64,000 bases of DNA, taken from positions 324,425 through 388,424 of the forward strand of contig NW_003546281.1 in NCBI RefSeq assembly GCF_000090795.2, written 5' to 3'. The notes under the pieces are model-generated. The model made no database searches. It was not told the origin of the DNA and was given only the letters and a program-made list of their open reading frames with translations. This DNA comes from Amphimedon queenslandica. Taxonomy: Eukaryota > Porifera > Demospongiae > Haplosclerida > Niphatidae. Shown here in pieces: positions 47,501 to 60,750 of this stretch. The translations under genes and the position numbers were made by a program. Numbering within the stretch: the first letter of the stretch is position 1; each line of letters begins with the position of its first letter.

Positions 47501-50500
47501 AGATCTTTAGACAAATTTAATGAAATGTTCAAGGGAAGAGAGATTACGTTGAGAAGTGGAAGATCATATGAATTTCAGGAGAACTTTGACTCGTTGCTGG
47601 AGAGTACTGCCAATGATTTTGTGGAACATCTTAAAGCTGCTTCAGTTGATCCTTCAGAACTTCTGAATAACCTTGAAAAGAGATATAAACAGATCAAAGA
47701 CAACATTGCAAATAAAAACATTCCACGAACCGACGTCTACACTAGTGGTATAGCTAGCTTGCCTAATGGTTTTAATGCCACTGTTTATGCTGCTATCAAA
47801 TCAGTAATATTGAATGATAATGATAATATAAATATGCGTACTTTATTATTCAAAATGTTGGAAAGTGATCACGTTTTCTCTGAAGCACATCAAACAGACC
47901 TTGATTTTGTAACAAAATTTTATTCACAAATTAATGCACAAACATACATCATATCATCAGGTAGCTTGCACAACCACCCTCACTGGTGTGTGGTTAATGG
48001 TATTATAATAGCTGCTTGCTACCAACGAAAGGAAGTGGACCCAAACTATAAATGTCGTCTACTTCTTACATCAGGTTGCAACATTAGAGGAGATAAATTA
48101 CAGGAATTTTCAAATCGAATCAACTGGATGCAAGCAGTTTCTCTTCAATACTTTGCCCCTGGAACAGGGTCAGTTGCAATAGATGGCAATGAAGTGGAGT
48201 CTACCTCTGTTTTACCTGGAACAATTGAATGGAATGACACAGCAGTACTTGATGAGCAGGAATTTCACGATAATTACAAAAATTCTGCAGGTGCCCGACT
48301 ACTGAGCAAATGGAGAGCAGAAAATCTTGGTGTTGTTGAAATAAAACCATTAGGCAGTCAGTCACAGTGGCTGGGATTGAAACCTAATGCTAGTGATGGT
48401 AGTGTAGATTTTGTGCTGCTTGGTGAAAGAAAGCCCATGAAAGTTTCATACGAGAAAATCAATTTTACAGATTCACCGACCGATACTGTTGTGTTATTTA
48501 AGTTGCAACAGTTACCAAAACCATACGTAACTCAAAGTGTGTTTGTAAAACACAAACCAGGCACTTTGCTCACATACTATTTCTATAAGAAAGAGAGAGA
48601 AAATGTTTTGTATTTAGTTGCTAACAACAACAGAATTACATTCTCTGACAATATTAATGGTGCTGCATTATTTGAGTTCATCAATGTATCTCAGGAATCT
48701 TTAAATTCTGATGATATCAAGAATAACAAGAGAGTAAAGCTGAGCAAGAAACTGTCCAATTTGATAAATCAAACAGAAGCCACAGACAGCTTTTCACCAC
48801 AGTTCTACTTTCAATCTAGCACAGAAAGCTTGCCTTCTCTAAAGTTTGCTCAACTACTGTCAAATGCAAGTGAAAACAGTTTACTTTCATCTCTTCCTTC
48901 TACAATGTCAGGCTTATTAAAGGAAAGGGAGCAATTGTTGCCTCATCAATCTATTCCTCGTCATGTTAGTCAGGGCTTTGAAGAAACATTAGGACTACAA
49001 CTGAAATTGAAATCAGCTCAATCTCAGATAGTAAAAGAACAATCCTTGAAAAAATTTACAGATGATCTGTCTAAAAAGGCAGTCTTACATGATGATGTTA
49101 ATGAACCATTCCAACGTAAGGAGTCAGATAGAAGCAATGATAGTGATGTTAAAAGAATGTCTTTAAAAGAGTTTTTATTGACAGCCCAGCACAGTGAAAA
49201 CACAATATTGTGCCAAGATCTTCTTGGGATAATTATCTCACATCAATTTTGTTCTGAAACACTTAAAGATTTACCAGCTGACTCTAAAATGAAAGAGTTT
49301 TTGCCTCTAGTGTTTTCCTTTACTGTAGATGAGTCTTCTACATTTTTATTCGAGAATCATTACGTTATTGAAGCTCAAATTAAGCTGATACTTAGCTCTG
49401 AAGAATTAAGATTAAACGAGCATGTCATTACCGAGGTTTCTTTTATAGCAAATTATCCTAAAACAGTTGATCAAACAATCGATATGCAATTGGAGACAAC
49501 TAGTGATGGACTTTCTCTTACACTAGTCTATCACTTAAAATGTGATGTACTTGTGCAACGTTTTCAAAAATACCTTGACAGTTTGGGTACAAAATATAAA
49601 ATTTTAAAACTTTATGATGCCATCACAACACTTTTGCAATCAGAAACAAGAGGGTACTTGTTTTATTCTTCACTGCCACAAGCTATTGCTAGAGTTTTGC
49701 AATGGACTATTAATGAAGAGGAAAGTACTGTTGAATTTGTTCCTTTTCCAGCTGGACCAATTGTAGTAAGTGCTGATATATCTGTCACTATCCCAAAGAG
49801 CAATGAACCTTTTGACTTTGGTATTGTCAACCTGTTTCAATTATCAGGCTTAAGGTGTATAATTCGTCCAGAATCAAATGGTTCCATGTACATGCTTGCT
49901 AATGGAACTGTTGCTGATGCTCCAGTAGAGGTAACATTTTACAGTCACGATCTTAATGAACTTCCAGAACTGGAAGTTCATATACAACTACCTAACACTA
50001 GTCTGGATCATATTGCCAGTTTTTTTCATTTTAAAAACCCTGCACCATTTCGCATTCCTCTTAGTCATACAACTCTTAAGGACATAAAAATTACGGATGT
50101 TAGCTTCACTTGTAAGCAGAGTTTTCAGCAAACAAAGCAGCTCTATCTTTCAAAAGTAGTGCTTGGGTTTGATTTTTTAAATCTAGAGTCTTATCTCCCT
50201 TCATCTTTTGAAAAGCTCAGAAAAATAACTTCCCATGTCATTCTGTATCAACCAACTATTACCTCATCTATGAAAATTGGAATGGAGAGTGATTTTGAAT
50301 TTTCTATTAATGATGACACTTCTATATCAGCACAATTAGCAGCTATACCTGTGAGTACTGATATTGATAGTTTTCCAAGCTATGATTACACAGTTTCACT
50401 ACAAACTACTTCAAACCTCATTGGCTCTAATAAAGGAGGTATCAGTATAGCTAAATTTCTTCAACTTTTTGGGCTAAGTGAGCGGTTTTTGAAAGTAGCA

Positions 50501-53500
50501 TCAGCTCCTTTTCTGGATAACTTATTGCAGAATGTTGAGCTCAAGAACTTAGTGTTATCAATGAACACAAGTGACAAGACTGTCATCAAATTTTTTTCTC
50601 TTCAGCTTTTTGCATTTAATTGGGAAGTAATACCACGTAAAATAATCATACTTGAGTCTCAGTTAAGTATAGACTATACCGTCCAGCTTTGGAGAGCTGA
50701 CCTTTATTCTAATGCAATGGTTGGTGATCAATACCCTGTTACAATTAAGTTTGATATGAGTGATGCAAATGAAGCTAGTATTCAGTTTGTTAGTTTAAAT
50801 TACAGCTTCACTATTTCTAAGTTTCTTGGTTTGTTTGGTTTTGGCAGTATTGATGGCCTACCAATAGTTGAACAGCTGCTTAATGTTGCTGTCACAGAAG
50901 CTGCTTTTCAGATCACCAAAAAGGAATCACAAGATGTCTCAATTAAGAATGGAAGTGTATCACTATATACAGAATCCATTAATATTGGATCGCTCTTCAG
51001 TATTTCTCAGGTCAATGCAACTATTTTTTTCGTTCATCACAATGAGAGTTATGTGTATAGGTTTGCTGTTAGTGGTTTTATTAATGATTCACTGTATATC
51101 AGTGTTGAATACAATCAGGACACAAGTCTTTTGTCTGGTCAGCTTTCAATTGCTAATTTTGAGGAGATGAATCTTTCTCAAGTTGTTGATAGCCTTCCCT
51201 TAAACAAAGCTTTTGAAACTAATAAGAATGCTGTATTGAATAGAATTAAGCAGTTTCCATCGGTTGATATCGCTATTGCTTTAAAATATGTTTCAAAAAG
51301 TTTTGTTTTAAACAAATTGATGATTGCCTTTGATAAAACATTGACTATTGGTAGTTTGTCCTTTAGAGATATAAAGTTTCTGTATGAGAATACTCCTGAA
51401 AATATTACTAGTGTAAAACTGAGAGGTGAATTAATGAGTAAAAATATCAACATTGTTATAGAATTTGATTTAACCAGAGACTCTAGTGACAAAGGCTTGC
51501 TGACTGCTTCAATTTTGCCTTCAAAAGAGAAGCCATTAACCTTAAGAAATTTTCTTCTATTATTTGGTGTTGGTTCACCATCAGTTCCTGAGATTGATGG
51601 AGAGGATTTATCATCATTGTTAGATGTAGCGCTGACAAATGGGAAGCTTCAACTTGCTGTGGATACTTTTGACATTGTTGAATTTGAAATAGAAGCAGAA
51701 ACAACACGTAAAGTGACCATTATTTCTTCGCCTCTCATTAAACTACAGAATGTGTCTCTCGTGATAAACTACAAGAAAAGTGATAAATCTAAAACCACAG
51801 CTCTTGTCACTGGTGTATTTACTCTTGGCAATATTGATTTAACTTTACAAGGAATAAAGGAGCCAGATGTTGTAAAATTTACATTAGCTGCTATGCCTAC
51901 ATCAGATATTAATCTTCAGGACAGTTTTACTGTGTTGACCCCAGAAAATAAAGATAGTCCAAAGATACCATCAGATATTGGCATTCCAAGACAATTAAAA
52001 GCATCAACTGGACAGCTTATTGTTCAATTATCTCAGGGACTCAGTAAGGAGAAGTCCCTGTGGTTTATGGCAAGGTCTAAGTTCAACTGGGATGTTGATT
52101 TAGGATTTAAAAAATTTGTTGTTTTCAGTTTAGGTGGTGAAGTATTGTATAAAACAAGTGTTAACCAGGATCCTGACTATGAAGTTTATATATTTGGTAA
52201 TTTTCAATTATCTCAGACAACTTTTTTATTGTCCAAACTTTACTTTGGCAGTGATACTGACACAATACTCAACATTTCATTTAATAACACAACAGATTTG
52301 ACTTTTTCCTCAATAACAGATGACCTGTTAGGATTTAATGATCAAGCAAAAATGAAAGGTACAAGTTTTAAGAGTTTATTGCCAGACAGCACACAAGCTA
52401 TTGAATTATCACATACAGATAAGTCAAATTTTTCCATGAGCATCAACTTCAGTCATAAAGCATTTGTCCTGTTTGGTCAATTAGTGTCAATTGGGTATGC
52501 ATTCTTGGTAGCTGGTAATTTTTCCACTGGAGATATATCAAACTATGGGTATGCATTGGGAATTGCATTACCAGCTGGATTCAAGCCTTCAGATTTACTG
52601 TCTTCTTTTTCTTTAATTGATGATATACTGACAATTCGTAAAGCAAGCTGCATAATAATATCTGTAAAGGATGTACTTGTGAAAGACGTTGTCAAGAAAC
52701 TTAGAGCAGTTACAAACAATGTTTCTGATGCAAATGTGGCTAATTTACCTTTTGCTGGTTTAGATCTTGATGTATTTAGTAATGAGCAGAACTTAGAGCC
52801 TGGCCTTAGTATTTACTGTGAACTTGACATAAGTGAAAAAGGTTCTTTATTTAGTAATCTCATCAAGATTACTGACAATTCAAAGGAGATGCCTAGTATA
52901 ATAGTGAGTGCCATGATAAAAAAGGATCCAAAAGGTAGTGTCTTTAGAGCACAAATTTCTGAACTCACACTTCTTGGAAGCTTTCAGTTCTTTAATGTTT
53001 TATTTGAATATTCATGTGCTAGATCTAGTGTATTCAAACTCACTGGAATAGTTGTTATTCCTTTAGGGAATGAAACGATATATTTCAAAGGAAGTTTTAT
53101 TTGTTCTGATGCTCAATCAGAGTATTCAGCTGAATTAGATCAAAAAATTGATAGACCACTTGGAATGTCTGGAGTCACTATAGACAATGCTAGGCTGTCA
53201 ATGATTTATTATACAAAAGAAGAGATACCATCAAGACAAATTATTTATGGTAAAGTGACCTTTAGTTCGTCAAATGGTGATTCAAGTAGTCCTGTTATAT
53301 TAGAAGGACAGCTGATATTTGTTAATTATTCTCCAGTAATTGTTAGAATTAATTTGATAGCACAACTGAGCATTTCAGATTTCATTTCTGCTGTGTATAA
53401 TGGTCACTATAATTCTCAAGATTACCCAGATATTAGTTTTAGCAATGGAATTATTTATTATGCAAAATCAACTCAGGATATTGAAAATTTTCACTATAAA

Positions 53501-56500
53501 GCTGGTTATTTTGTTTCTGCAGATATACATGTAGATATATTAAATACAACATTTCGGATAGAGGCACATGTTTCACCCCAAGAGTCAAAAATTGACATAG
53601 CTGGGTATGCTCTTAATTCCCTAAAGTTAGGATTTGTTGAGTTAACTGGTGTTTATAATGGCGGACCAAATGAAAATGGCCCCGAACTTCATGTCCTGAT
53701 TAATAAAACAAGTACAAATATTTTTCTTGACGTTGGATTCATTCTGTTTGAAGTTCCCATAGGATCGACAAGAATTGGCTATAAGTTTGAAGGAGGAAAA
53801 AAGAAATTGTTTGGAGATATTAATTTTAATGGTGACATCAGTTTTTTCAATGGTTCAACTATTAGTTATGAATATAGTACAGAGGATGGCTTTCGTGTGA
53901 CAAAGTGGGAGCCAATAATTGGTTCTCTTCTTGATGCATTTAATTTTTTTCAAGAAATAAAAAAATTTACCGATGGTTGTGGATCCTTTGCTAAAATGGC
54001 ATTTAAAAAGGGTGTTCAAAGTCATTTTAATATAAGTTTTAATCTGAAAAAACCGGAACATCCAGAATCGGATTTAGCTGATATTGAAATTACAGGTTCA
54101 TATGATGTCATGCTGGTGAATAAATTTAAAATTGAGAGTGTCCCTCTACCTCCCGGTATCAAAGCAACAATAAAACGTGAAGATGCTATCACACTACACA
54201 AATTGCCACAAGTCATTTTAAATGCACTAGCTGAGGCTGCAGGAAAAATTATTAAAAAGTTCATGGAAGATCCAGATAGATTGGCTAAAATCATGAAACT
54301 CTTTGTACTAGAAAAACTAACTGAAGAAATGCTTACTGTTTTGGCATGCAGAGGCCTGAAACCTGAACAGATTAATCCTGATGCTGGAGAAGGAGGGGAA
54401 GATATTACAAAGGAAGATTTTAATGAGGCAACTGAAGCTGAAAGTAACATAACTAATGAAATTGAGGGTTTTGAAAATCTTAGTAGTGCTTCTGAATTAG
54501 CTAGTATGATTGCAATAGCAAAACCATTATTTTATTTAGCAATTGGTTTGTTTGCAGGAATTGTTATTGCAGGAGGAGTAATTTTTATAAAATGGGCTAT
54601 TGATTATTATAATGAAAGATCAAAAGTGTCAGAAAAAAGGAAGAGAGACTTAAATGACAAGCTTGTGGAAATGGATGAGAAGCTTACTAGCCTACTTGAC
54701 ATCGGTAAAGATCCCAAAGCACATTTTGATCCACCAGATCAATTGACAGCGTCATGGCCATCAATAAAGGGTGCAAATTATCATGTTACAGTTACTGCTT
54801 TATTGGTGAGCAATAACTCTAATTTTGGACAAGGAGATTCTGAGCCATGGAAAGTTCTTTATGATGAAACAATTTCTTCTAATGTGCGCACTTATAAAGT
54901 ACCAAATGATGTGATGAAAATAAACATAATAGTCTATGCCACTATGGAAATAAAAGTTGATGATAAGCTTGAAAGTTATAATGGTAAGAAATACACAGTT
55001 GATGTTTCTGAAGTTCATCCAACTTTTTACCCACCAAGTGATGTTGCAATTTTGTTCCATCATCCTTCCTTTAAAATTAGCATCACTGCAACTCCTGCAG
55101 TTAATGAGGACCAATACTTTTTTGAACTACTTGATGGTCGAGAGACGTCACTTTCACACTTCTTTTATACTCTACCTCCAGATCTTGACAAGATACACTG
55201 CAATTTCCCTCATCATGATATCCAAAAATCCTCAGCAAGTCCTATTGAAGTATGTGCTAAGTCAGTTGGTAAATCTGTCTCTGGTGTTTTTGTAGCTCAA
55301 AGTGCCTTTGTGTATTCAAATCATTTAACACTAATTGATCCAATAGAGTCTCTTGAGATTACCCTTCCTCATTTCATGGATGATGACCAAGAGATCCAAT
55401 TGAAGTGGTCCATGGCTCCATCTAAATTGATTAGTAAATTTTTGTGTAAGGTTGTTAGCACTGAAAATAAGCAGATATTAGATGAAGTTCCAATTAAGTC
55501 AGATGTATCAGATACAATATTAGTGAAGAAATTTACTTTGGAAAGAATTGTCAATGCATTAGCTGGCCCTATTACTCCTGGTGGCTTTGTTCAATTAAAT
55601 TTTATGGTGAGTGCATCTAGTAGCTCTCCAAACATCATTGACAGTGCTTTTATTGGTAAAGTTGTATCATCATTAAATTCTCCTGAAGATGTTAGTTTCT
55701 TTTTTTCATCTAAGGAAAGCAGCTTAGCTATATCATGGCAGTATGCTGAAACCAGCTCTTATGGTTTGGAAATTAGAGATTCTGAGACTAGTGGTCTTGT
55801 CTGGAGAAAAAAGATATTCTTGCAGAAGGATGAGATTGAAGAAAATAAAGTTGGAGCTAAAGTATCGATTGAAGAATTAAAAAATGTTAATGATCCAGAC
55901 AAAAAGTATACTGTACAAGTCTATTCAGTTGCTAGTGGTAACAATGAGCTTGATTCTGTACACCCTGGTCAGTCTAGTGCTATTCTAAAAGTTTTGAAAG
56001 CAGCTGTAATAAAGAGGTTTGGATATTCTTTTGAGAAGAACTCAATTTTGCTCTTACTAAGTGAATTAGAAAATGTTTCTAATTATTTGGCTTTGTTTTA
56101 TCAAGGAAAATCATTAATAAAAAGGGCTACATCTTCTCAACCAGAAATATATGTAAATCCAGCTAGTATTGCAAATAGTGTTAATGACTTGGACACCATC
56201 TATTGCTTAGTCCGGTCTTTAGGAAGTGGAACATTTATAAGTAGCCCAGTAACAAGATCTGATAATCAATTACAGGTTCTTAAAGCTCCTAAAGCTATTA
56301 CGTATTCTTATGATCCTGATACAGAGAGCATTACAGTATCCTGCTTACCCAGTGACACCAAGAAAGACACATACAGGCTAGGGTTTCTTGATGCTACTGA
56401 ACACGATACCATATTTTCGAAACTTGCCACATACTCCATTGGGAAATCTATCACAGCAATATTTTCTTCTGATCATCTCAGGAATTCAAACACTAAAGAA

Positions 56501-59500
56501 TGGAAATGCTTTGCTCAGACAACCCTCAAGGAAGACAGCAATAGTGAAGTACCTAGTCGCTGTCTCTTTCTTGATAATGATATCAATGTACTAGAGTCTC
56601 CACTCATCAAGGATGTGAGGTGCAGCTCCAATCCTTCATTAACATCACTTCTGTTACTTGTAACTGCTACTTCAGTCAGTGAAGTCAATAAGTATATCAT
56701 TATCTGTGACTTGTTTGATGCAAATAATTCTCTGCTAAAGGAGCTAAAAGATAGTACTGAATCTGAAAGTGATGGAGATGTGATACTAACTGCATCTATT
56801 AGTAGGAAAGTCAGAAACTGGAAGGAGATGCAACCTCAAGTGGCATCAATTAAAGTTACTTTAATAGCAGGAGGGTCTGGATTCTTTATTAGTAGTAAAA
56901 TATCAGAGCCAGTATATATTAAGAAAGAGAAGTCTTTATGTGATTTAGCTTATTCCTATGATAATATGGAAGACACTGTTACAATAACTTGTAAACTTGT
57001 TGATAGTACAAAAGCCAGCACTTCTAAAGCTATACTGGGATTATTTGATGCTAATAATAATGACAATTATATATTTGATATAGCTGATTACGTTGAGAAA
57101 AAATTTTCTGTCATCCTTCAAGGAGAAGCTGTAAGAGCCTTAGATGCAATTCAGTGTATTGTGTATGCTCAGACTGCAGGCAGCTCTACAAACTTACCAA
57201 CTGTACTAACCCTTCAAGATCACATCACAGTCATTCAATCACCATCAATAAATTCTGTGAGTTATAATTTCAAATCTAGCAGTTTAGCAATGTCATGGTT
57301 TTTTGTGGAGCATGCTATTAGCTATGCTATCACAATAATGTACAAAATTAGTTCTGGAGAGATAAGATCTGTCACTGAAGAAAGCAAAGACTCTAACTTA
57401 AGTTTGTTGATGAATGATAAAGTTAGCAATTGGAATGAGATTATTAAACATGTCACATCAATCACATTAAATATTGTATCAATTGGCAATGGCTATTATA
57501 TAAATAGTAATAGAACTGAGTTTGATATGAATCGTCTGCCTGCAACTGCAAACATTTATCTTCATTGCACTGAGTCAGATGCTATTGTAAGCTGGGATAA
57601 TGTGAGTCTAGCAAAGGAATACATCATTACTATTGATGGAGGCTATCAATCATTAGAAAGAATTGCTCCTAACTCAAATACTTCTATCACCATTCCAAAG
57701 CGGTTGCTCTTATTACCGTCACTTAAAGCTAATATCACACATACACTGGCAATAAGTGTAACTGCTGTCCCAAGTGATGCTCATTACTTAAATAGTTTTC
57801 CAGTAATGGCAGGATTTGAAATGAAGGCTCAGAAGTTTCGCAAGAGTCCAATTTATGGTACTACTACAGGAACAATCAATGATGATGGAGTAGAGTGCAG
57901 TGGTATACCCATTGTTGGAATTAAGGATATATGCATAGGTTTTTACAAGGGAAGTAATGTAAGATACTTTCGTGCAACTTATTATTTAGCTGATGGTACT
58001 ACTTCTATGGGATTATCTCATGGTTTTTCGTACATGACCTATGTTCCTAGTATTGATTATGATGGTCCAGATTTATTCAACTATAATATGCCAGACAATC
58101 CTTTTCAACCAGATGCAGGTAATCTTTGTCGAAGCAAATTTCGTCATTTGCCACAACCTGACATCAAAGAAACTACAATATCATTTGACAAAGAGGAAAC
58201 AATCATAGCAGTTAGGGGCTCTAGTGACTCTACATATGCTTGTCTATATTATTTAATATTTATCACACAAAAACCTGATGGTTCATACAAAAAATATGGG
58301 CCATTTGGTAGCCCAAAAAAACAATCAAGTAAAGACTTGATACAAATAAGATTTTCTGGTAATGTTATTAGCTTCTTTGGCAAATGCAAAGCACATGAAA
58401 GTGTTGGTGCTATTGGTTTCAACTACACATGCACATCTAACAAGATATTAGTTTCTAATGTATTTGGAGGCAACAATGGAAAATATTTTGATGATGACAC
58501 AATTATTCACATTCCTCCTGTCACTAGCATAAAAGAAATCAGAGTCATGTACAGTAATGAATGCATTATTGGGATTCAAACTACAAGTGCATTGAGTGAT
58601 GGGTCAGAGTGGACCTCATCTGAACATGGAGGGGGTAAAGGGCTGGCTGAAATAAATAAAGTGTCTATCAACCTTCAAAATGACGAGGTTATAATTGGAA
58701 TAATTGGGAAGTATTCTGACAACGATGAGCTATTGGAGTTACTTAGTGAGAACAACTGCCATGGCTTAGTTCACCAGTTATCATTTGTAACTCAGCAAAA
58801 TGATCAAACTATCAAAATACATGGACCATATGGTAAAGATATTGGTAACACATTCACTATAAGTGGCAACCTAATAGGATTTTATGGCTGCATTGGAGCA
58901 TTAAATGCAATAGGAGGATTAGGAATTTATTACTCATTAGAATGTTCAGAGCTCTTAGGATCAAGTAATGAGAATGTTGAAGATTTTGATGATAGAGCTC
59001 TGACTCATAGTCCTCATATTGTAGGCATTAACAATATTTTGATAGGATTCTCTGAAATTGCAATTAACTTTATTATGGTAACATATCTACTCTCTGATGG
59101 GAATACTTGGCAAGCTCCTCATCATGGTTCGCTAGGTGCAGAAATGATGAATAGCTTTCAATTTGAGAATGATGAAGAGATAGTTGAAATGAAAGTAAGT
59201 CTACACTCAGTTACGGTTAATGACATCACTGCTAGTATCAGTAAGAATAACTATGAAAGATTCCAGTCAGTAGATTATGTCACAACATTGCAACATAAAA
59301 TGAAGCAACTCTCACCATCATCGTCAATGCCAATAAAAGACATGGAGATAATGCAACTTTATAAACCAATGCTAGAGATAACAGCAAAAATACCTGGAGT
59401 AACAGCAAAAATACCTGGAGGAACAGCAAAAATACCTGGAGGAACAGCAAAAATACCTGAAGGAACACCAAAAACACCAGAAAGAACACCAAAAACATCT

Positions 59501-60139
59501 ATGGGAACACGAGAAACACCTAGAGGAATACCAGAAACACGTGGAGGAACACCAAAAACACCTGGGGGAACACCAGAAATACCTAGAATAATACCATCAG
59601 ACATACCTGGAGTACCACCAGACATACCTGGAATAATACCAAAAATACCTGGAGTACCACCAGACATACCTGGAATAATACCAAAAATACCTGGAGTACC
59701 ACCAGACATACCTGGAATAATACCAAAAATACCTGGAATACCACCAGACATACCTGGAATAATACCAAAAATACCTGGAGTAACACCAAAGCCACGAGGC
59801 CTACCAATACCCAAAATACCAAAAATAATACCACCTGGCAACCCAGTCCCCAAACTACTTAATTTATCATCAAGAAGCCCAACACCTGAAACAGAGCCAA
59901 CTCCCGAGCCAAAAATACCACAAAGTCAATCTATGAATGTATTAGGAAGTATTAGAATTAAAACAAGGTCTTTAAATGGATCAAAGAAGGTATATGGACC
60001 AATAGGAACACAACATGATAATGAACAAGAAGCTGTCCTGAATGGACGAGTGATTGGATTATTTGGACAGACTAGTGCTATTGATGAAGCAAAAGTTAAT
60101 ATTGTTACTGCTCTTGGAGCTTATTATATTCCTCTTTAA
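44546..60139 (+). CDS. Giant protein: metallo-beta-lactamase fold, repeats, TM, FN3-like, jacalin-like lectin
   Basis: Exon 1 is 44546-44678; exon 2 is 46767-60139 (13.4 kb), joined in phase to give 4,501 residues. The N-terminus has ComEC-type metallo-beta-lactamase motifs: NAGHGDATLI (29-38), THPDADHIQG (90-99), FNGDA (216-220) and PHHGS (240-244), all metal ligands present. From about 850 to 2,600 there are repeats of roughly 150-200 residues with signatures such as FLGLFGFGSIDGLPIVEQLL and FGLSERFLKVASAPFLDNLL. A hydrophobic segment (YLAIGLFAGIVIAGGVIFI) lies near 2,635. From about 2,700 to 3,720 are FN3-like beta-sandwich repeats. Then come jacalin-like beta-prism domains (FGKCKAHESVGAIGFNY, IGFYGCIGALNAIGGLGIYY, LFGQTSAIDEAKV...GAYY), the last interrupted by a Pro-rich repeat. 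No signal peptide is seen. Function is unknown; lectin ends suggest glycan binding. Confidence 0.85.
44679..46766 (+). other. First coding intron of the giant gene, repeat-filled
   Basis: A 2.1-kb phase-1 intron (cag|gtaacc to ctacag). It contains a type 1 element copy (about 45125-45560: ggtttctctcaggatttgac to gctcacttagtg), a type 2 MITE (45576-45786), a TTA-rich stretch (about 45786-45930) and otherwise unique AT-rich sequence. Confidence 0.75.
45576..45786. repeat. Type 2 MITE in intron 1 of the giant gene
   Basis: The left end actgtatagcaggaaatttg and the right end attttccgctatatgatagt are inverted copies. The interior shows ttggcgaatt/aatttgcc fold-back sequence, as at 7751-7936. Confidence 0.75.
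59380..59800. repeat. Coding repeats: 21-bp and 42-bp Pro-rich arrays
   Basis: 59380-59460 repeats a 21-bp unit encoding TAKIPGG. About 59590-59780 repeats a 42-bp unit encoding IPGVPPDIPGIIPK roughly four times with very few differences. Both lie in frame within the last lectin domain of the giant protein. Opposite-strand frames here are artefacts of the repeat. Confidence 0.9.
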
Positions 60140-60698
60140 ATAATATTATTCAGTAATAGCTGTTAAATAAAATTAATATTAATTTGATATTTAAAACAAT
60201 TGCATTTTTGACTTACTATGTACCAAGTTTTGTTTTGTTATTAAATTATTTCTTTTGAAATATTAAAACAATTGTAGCTATTTAAGCGCTACTGCAGATA
60301 ATACTTTAATGCTAAGATAAGAGCATGTGAGTGTAGTCCACAATGGACTCCAGTTAGAGGGGTGAGATAATTATCAATGGGTCTCTCGTTCCCACAGGAT
60401 TTTGATATAGTGCTCATGCAATAGATTACAAACTGTGCATGCATCACAACTGATATAACACCAATAACCACAAGTATTAATAAGAATACCACAAACTAAT
60501 AATACAATATCAATAATAATTAGGATAGATTGACAAGTGAACATTATAATACTATTATTTCTTACAAAACTTTGGAGTATTCAGCTAAAAACCTTCAGCC
60601 CCACCTACTAATTAAGTATGCAGAAACTATCTGATTATCTCTGTAGTACTCCCTCTATCTTTCTATGCTATTGTTCACCCCTTGTCTCTTATAATAGC

Positions 60699-60731
<33 letters not shown>

Positions 60732-60750
60732 TAAGAAGAACAATAAAATA
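60140..60750. other. Intergenic between convergent genes
   Basis: The 3' flanks of the giant gene (plus) and the GT92 gene (minus). It contains a short remnant of the type 1 element end (cacaggattttgatatagtg at about 60397) and an (AAT)n microsatellite at about 60702-60730. No gene is seen. Confidence 0.6.

Noticed and set aside
54022-54450. 142-codon minus-strand frame inside the giant gene
   Set aside because: It lies opposite a well-supported coding exon, has no family resemblance and its Ser-rich composition mirrors the other strand.
59280-59853. Long open frames on the minus strand across 59280-59853 (up to 164 codons)
   Set aside because: They are mirror images of the Pro-rich coding repeats of the giant protein and consist of the same short periodic units.
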